Assembly: GCF_000381985.1 (NCBI RefSeq)
Contig: NZ_KB907349.1
Coordinates: 1-64,000, forward strand
Length of the DNA stretch: 64,000 nucleotides
Reading direction: 5' to 3'
From: Novispirillum itersonii subsp. itersonii ATCC 12639
Lineage (GTDB): Bacteria > Pseudomonadota > Alphaproteobacteria > Rhodospirillales > Rhodospirillaceae
Made by a program: the position numbers and the translations under genes. Under the pieces are notes generated by a model that saw only the letters and a program-made list of their open reading frames with translations, did not search any database and was not told where the DNA came from. This document shows, piece after piece, positions 61,876 to 64,000 of this stretch (positions are counted from its first letter, which is position 1; each line of letters begins with the position of its first letter).

Positions 61876-62652
61876 ATGACCCATGCCGAACATCCTGTTC
61901 TGGCGACGGACGGGCTGACGGTCCGCTTTGGCGGGCATGTGGCCGTCAATGATGTCACCTGTGCTTTCCACCGGGGGACCCTGACGGCGATTGTCGGGCC
62001 GAACGGAGCCGGAAAGACCACCTATTTCAACCTGATTTCCGGGCAGCTGAAGGCGACCGCCGGGCGGGTCTTCGTCAATGGCGAGGACGTCACCCGCTTT
62101 CCGGCCCCCCGCCGGACCGAGCGTGGGATCGGCCGGGCTTTTCAGCTGACCAATCTGTTTCCCAACCTCAGCGTTCTGGAAAATGTCCGGCTGGCGGTGC
62201 AGGCCCGCAGTGCCCACGGCTTCAGCCTGTTTTCGATGGCCAGCCGCCATGTGGAGCTGATCGAACAGGCCGAGCATGTTCTGGCCCGGGTCGGGCTGCT
62301 GGACCGGGCCGGGGCGGTGGCCGCCACCCTGTCACATGGCGACAAGCGGAAGCTGGAAGTCGGCATGATGCTGGCGTTGGAGCGGGACATTCTGATGTTT
62401 GATGAACCCACTGCGGGCATGAGTGTTGATGAAGCCCCGGTGATCCTTGATCTGATCCGTCAGATTAAGGCTGACACCAGCAAGACCATTCTGCTGGTGG
62501 AACACAAGATGGATGTGATCCGGTCGCTGGCAGACCGCATTATCGTGCTGCACAACGGGTATCTGGTCGCCGATGGCGCCCCGGCAGAGGTGATGTCTTC
62601 CCCCATTGTGCAGGAAGCCTATCTGGGGACGGGAGTGGCTGACCATGTCTGA
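61876..62652 (+). CDS. livG: ABC transporter ATP-binding protein, LivG type
   Basis: A 258-aa ATPase with Walker A IVGPNGAGKTTYFNLISG, AFQLTNLFPNLSVLENVRLAVQAR, signature LSHGDKRKLEVGMMLALE (SHG variant usual for LivG), Walker B ILMFDEPTAGMS and VEHKMDVIRSLADRI. It lies 78 bases after the receptor and overlaps the livF start (ATGTCTGA). Confidence 0.93.
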   Translation: MTHAEHPVLATDGLTVRFGGHVAVNDVTCAFHRGTLTAIVGPNGAGKTTYFNLISGQLKATAGRVFVNGEDVTRFPAPRRTERGIGRAFQLTNLFPNLSVLENVRLAVQARSAHGFSLFSMASRHVELIEQAEHVLARVGLLDRAGAVAATLSHGDKRKLEVGMMLALERDILMFDEPTAGMSVDEAPVILDLIRQIKADTSKTILLVEHKMDVIRSLADRIIVLHNGYLVADGAPAEVMSSPIVQEAYLGTGVADHV

Positions 62653-63400
62653 CCGCCTTACGCACGGCACGCCGCTGCGCCCGCCGTTGCTGTCGCTGTC
62701 CGGGGTGCATACCCACATCGGGCAATATCATATTCTGCAGGGGGTCGATCTCGACATCCCCGAAGGTCAGCTGACCATGCTGCTGGGTCGCAATGGGGCG
62801 GGCAAAACCACCACCATGCGCACCATTATGGGGCTGTGGCAGCCGTCCCGCGGCGAGATCCGGTTTGACGGTGCCGGGCTGGCCGGGCTTCCCACCCCGG
62901 AGATTGCCCGGCGCGGTATTGCCTATGTGCCGGAAAATATGGGGATCTTCGGGGCGTTGACAGTGCAGGAGAACATGCATCTGGCCGCCCGCAGCGGCCC
63001 GATGGATAGCGCCCGGCTGGACTGGCTGTTCGAGGTGTTTCCGGCCCTGAAGAAATTCTGGAAAAGCCCGGCGGGATCGCTGTCCGGCGGACAGAAGCAG
63101 ATGCTGGCGATTGCCCGGGCGGTGATCGAGCCGTCGCGCCTGCTGCTGATTGACGAGCCGACCAAGGGGCTGGCCCCGGCGATTGTCTCAGCCCTGACCG
63201 GGGCCATCCTGCAGCTTAAAAGCTTCGGGGCCACCATTCTGATGGTGGAACAGAACTTCGCCATGGCCCGGGCGGTGGGGGATACGGTGGCGGTGATGGA
63301 TGACGGGCGTATCGTCCACCGTGGACTGATGGCCGATCTGGCCGCAGACAAGGCCTTGCAGGAGCGGCTCCTCGGCCTCAGCATGGATATGCATCAATGA
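62645..63400 (+). CDS. livF: ABC transporter ATP-binding protein, LivF type
   Basis: A 251-aa ATPase with Walker A LLGRNGAGKTTTMRTIMG, RGIAYVPENMGIFGALTVQENM, signature LSGGQKQMLAIARAVIEPSRLLLIDEPTKGLAP and VEQNFAMARAVGD. It pairs with LivG. The chosen ATG lies inside the livG stop; its own stop overlaps the permease start (ATGA). Confidence 0.93.
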   Translation: MSDRLTHGTPLRPPLLSLSGVHTHIGQYHILQGVDLDIPEGQLTMLLGRNGAGKTTTMRTIMGLWQPSRGEIRFDGAGLAGLPTPEIARRGIAYVPENMGIFGALTVQENMHLAARSGPMDSARLDWLFEVFPALKKFWKSPAGSLSGGQKQMLAIARAVIEPSRLLLIDEPTKGLAPAIVSALTGAILQLKSFGATILMVEQNFAMARAVGDTVAVMDDGRIVHRGLMADLAADKALQERLLGLSMDMHQ

Positions 63401-64000
63401 GCGGGTCTTTTGAAAGTCTTCTGGCCCGCCTGCGCGGCGGGGATGGGGCGCGGCGCTCCGGTCTGCTGCTGATCGTTGCCCTGATGCTGCTGGCGCTGGC
63501 CGGGGTCGGGTCCCTGCCGACATGGATCACCCTGACGCTGGCCGGGTTGGCGATGGGGATGATGGTCTTTATCATGGCATCGGGCCTGACGCTGGTGTTC
63601 GGCCTGATGGATGTCCTCAACTTCGGGCACGGGGCTTTCATTTCGCTGGGGGCTTTTGTCGGCGTCAGTGTCATGGCGGCGCTGGGCCCGTGGATGGAGT
63701 CCGCCTCGCTGGCGGTGAATCTGGCGGCAGTGCTCGCCGGGGCAATCATCGGCATGGTGGTGACCGGGCTGTTCGGCTACGTGTTCGAGCGGCTGGTGGT
63801 GATGCCGGTCTATGGCAATCACCTGAAACAGATCCTGATCACCATGGGCGGGCTGATCGTGGTGGAGCAGCTGATCTACGTGGTGTGGGGGCCGGATGCG
63901 ATCCCGATTCCCCGCCCGGAAACCCTGAAAGGGGCCCTGACCTTCGGCGATGTGGTGCTGGAAAAGTACCGTCTGCTGGCGGTGGCGGTCGGTCTGGTGA
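63397..64000 (+). CDS. livH: ABC transporter permease, LivH type, partial
   Basis: The 201 codons visible before the window end code a membrane protein with at least five helices. They include ITLTLAGLAMGMMVFIMASG followed by LTLVFGLMDVLNFGHGAFISLGAF, the conserved LivH signature (GLMDVLNFGHGAF), and a later ILITMGGLIVVEQLIYVVWG. A cytoplasmic N-terminus of about 20 residues precedes the first helix. It is translationally coupled to livF; a livM gene would be expected next, outside the window. Confidence 0.9.
   Translation, partial: MSGSFESLLARLRGGDGARRSGLLLIVALMLLALAGVGSLPTWITLTLAGLAMGMMVFIMASGLTLVFGLMDVLNFGHGAFISLGAFVGVSVMAALGPWMESASLAVNLAAVLAGAIIGMVVTGLFGYVFERLVVMPVYGNHLKQILITMGGLIVVEQLIYVVWGPDAIPIPRPETLKGALTFGDVVLEKYRLLAVAVGLV

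Noticed and set aside
1-64000. rRNA, tRNA, CRISPR array or replication origin
   Set aside because: No sequence with the features of any of these was seen; the repeats found are IS ends, operators or terminators.

Overview
The window is GC-rich DNA from a Gram-negative bacterium, most likely an alphaproteobacterium of the Rhodospirillales. That placement is inferred from gene style and content: FNR boxes with an anaerobic ubiquinone operon (ubiTUV), a cobalamin-riboswitch btuB operon, TRAP and Liv-type transporters, hemP-exbBD-tonB and alphaproteobacterial IS families. There is no rRNA or tRNA gene to settle it.

Positions 1-1863 hold the end of an IncP/RP4-like conjugation region on the minus strand (traK, traL, partial traM). 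A nic-like sequence and inverted repeats lie where oriT should be. The traJ/traI side is missing and is replaced by a surface-polysaccharide region. That region has a forward arm (1864-7924: rfbA, 3,4-ketoisomerase, PLP aminotransferase, beta-propeller protein, a FemAB-like/GT2 fusion, methyltransferase) and a reverse arm (9594-19069: GT61, ATP-grasp, ABC exporter, small exported protein, rfbB, TPP enzyme, HAD phosphatase). The two arms are separated and bordered by decayed IS3, IS630 and IS1182 remnants and by a very AT-rich spacer. Together the genes suggest a dTDP-3-amino-3,6-dideoxyhexose-containing glycan, with the fused acyltransferase/glycosyltransferase as a candidate for N-acylation and transfer.

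From about 19.9 kb the DNA looks native (higher GC, tight operons). First come asnB, a UDP-HexNAc 6-dehydrogenase and a GT4, probably making a uronamide-containing glycan. A DctMQP TRAP transporter follows, next to a full histidine-utilisation cluster: hutU, hutC-hutI, then divergent hutF-hutH-hutG-hutD. The shared hutI/hutF promoter carries three in-phase 10-bp repeats. A second, separate route for formimidoylglutamate (IclR regulator, arginase-type formimidoylglutamase, GltS) sits at 53-56 kb.

The middle part is a B12 uptake operon (cobalamin riboswitch, btuB, an unrecognised 204-aa protein, btuF, btuC, btuD) on the minus strand. Next is an ABC exporter behind a leader peptide and an attenuator-like terminator. 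Then come ubiT-ubiU-ubiV preceded by a perfect FNR box, two tandem Crp/Fnr regulators, a TolC-family lipoprotein that appears shortened, and hemP-exbB-exbD-tonB with a Fur-like box.

The right end holds a DUF454 membrane protein, a PAS-AAA+ sigma-54 activator, a long form of PanD, a CPA2-type antiporter, and a Liv-type ABC transporter operon behind a good sigma-54 promoter with a palindrome at about -100. The permease gene runs off the window.

The most interesting unexplained items are the FemAB-GT2 fusion, the CxxC micro-ORF and the unrecognised protein of the B12 operon, the possible FNR-controlled small RNA before ubiT, the leader/attenuator at 42.4-42.65 kb, and the doubled formimidoylglutamate routes.
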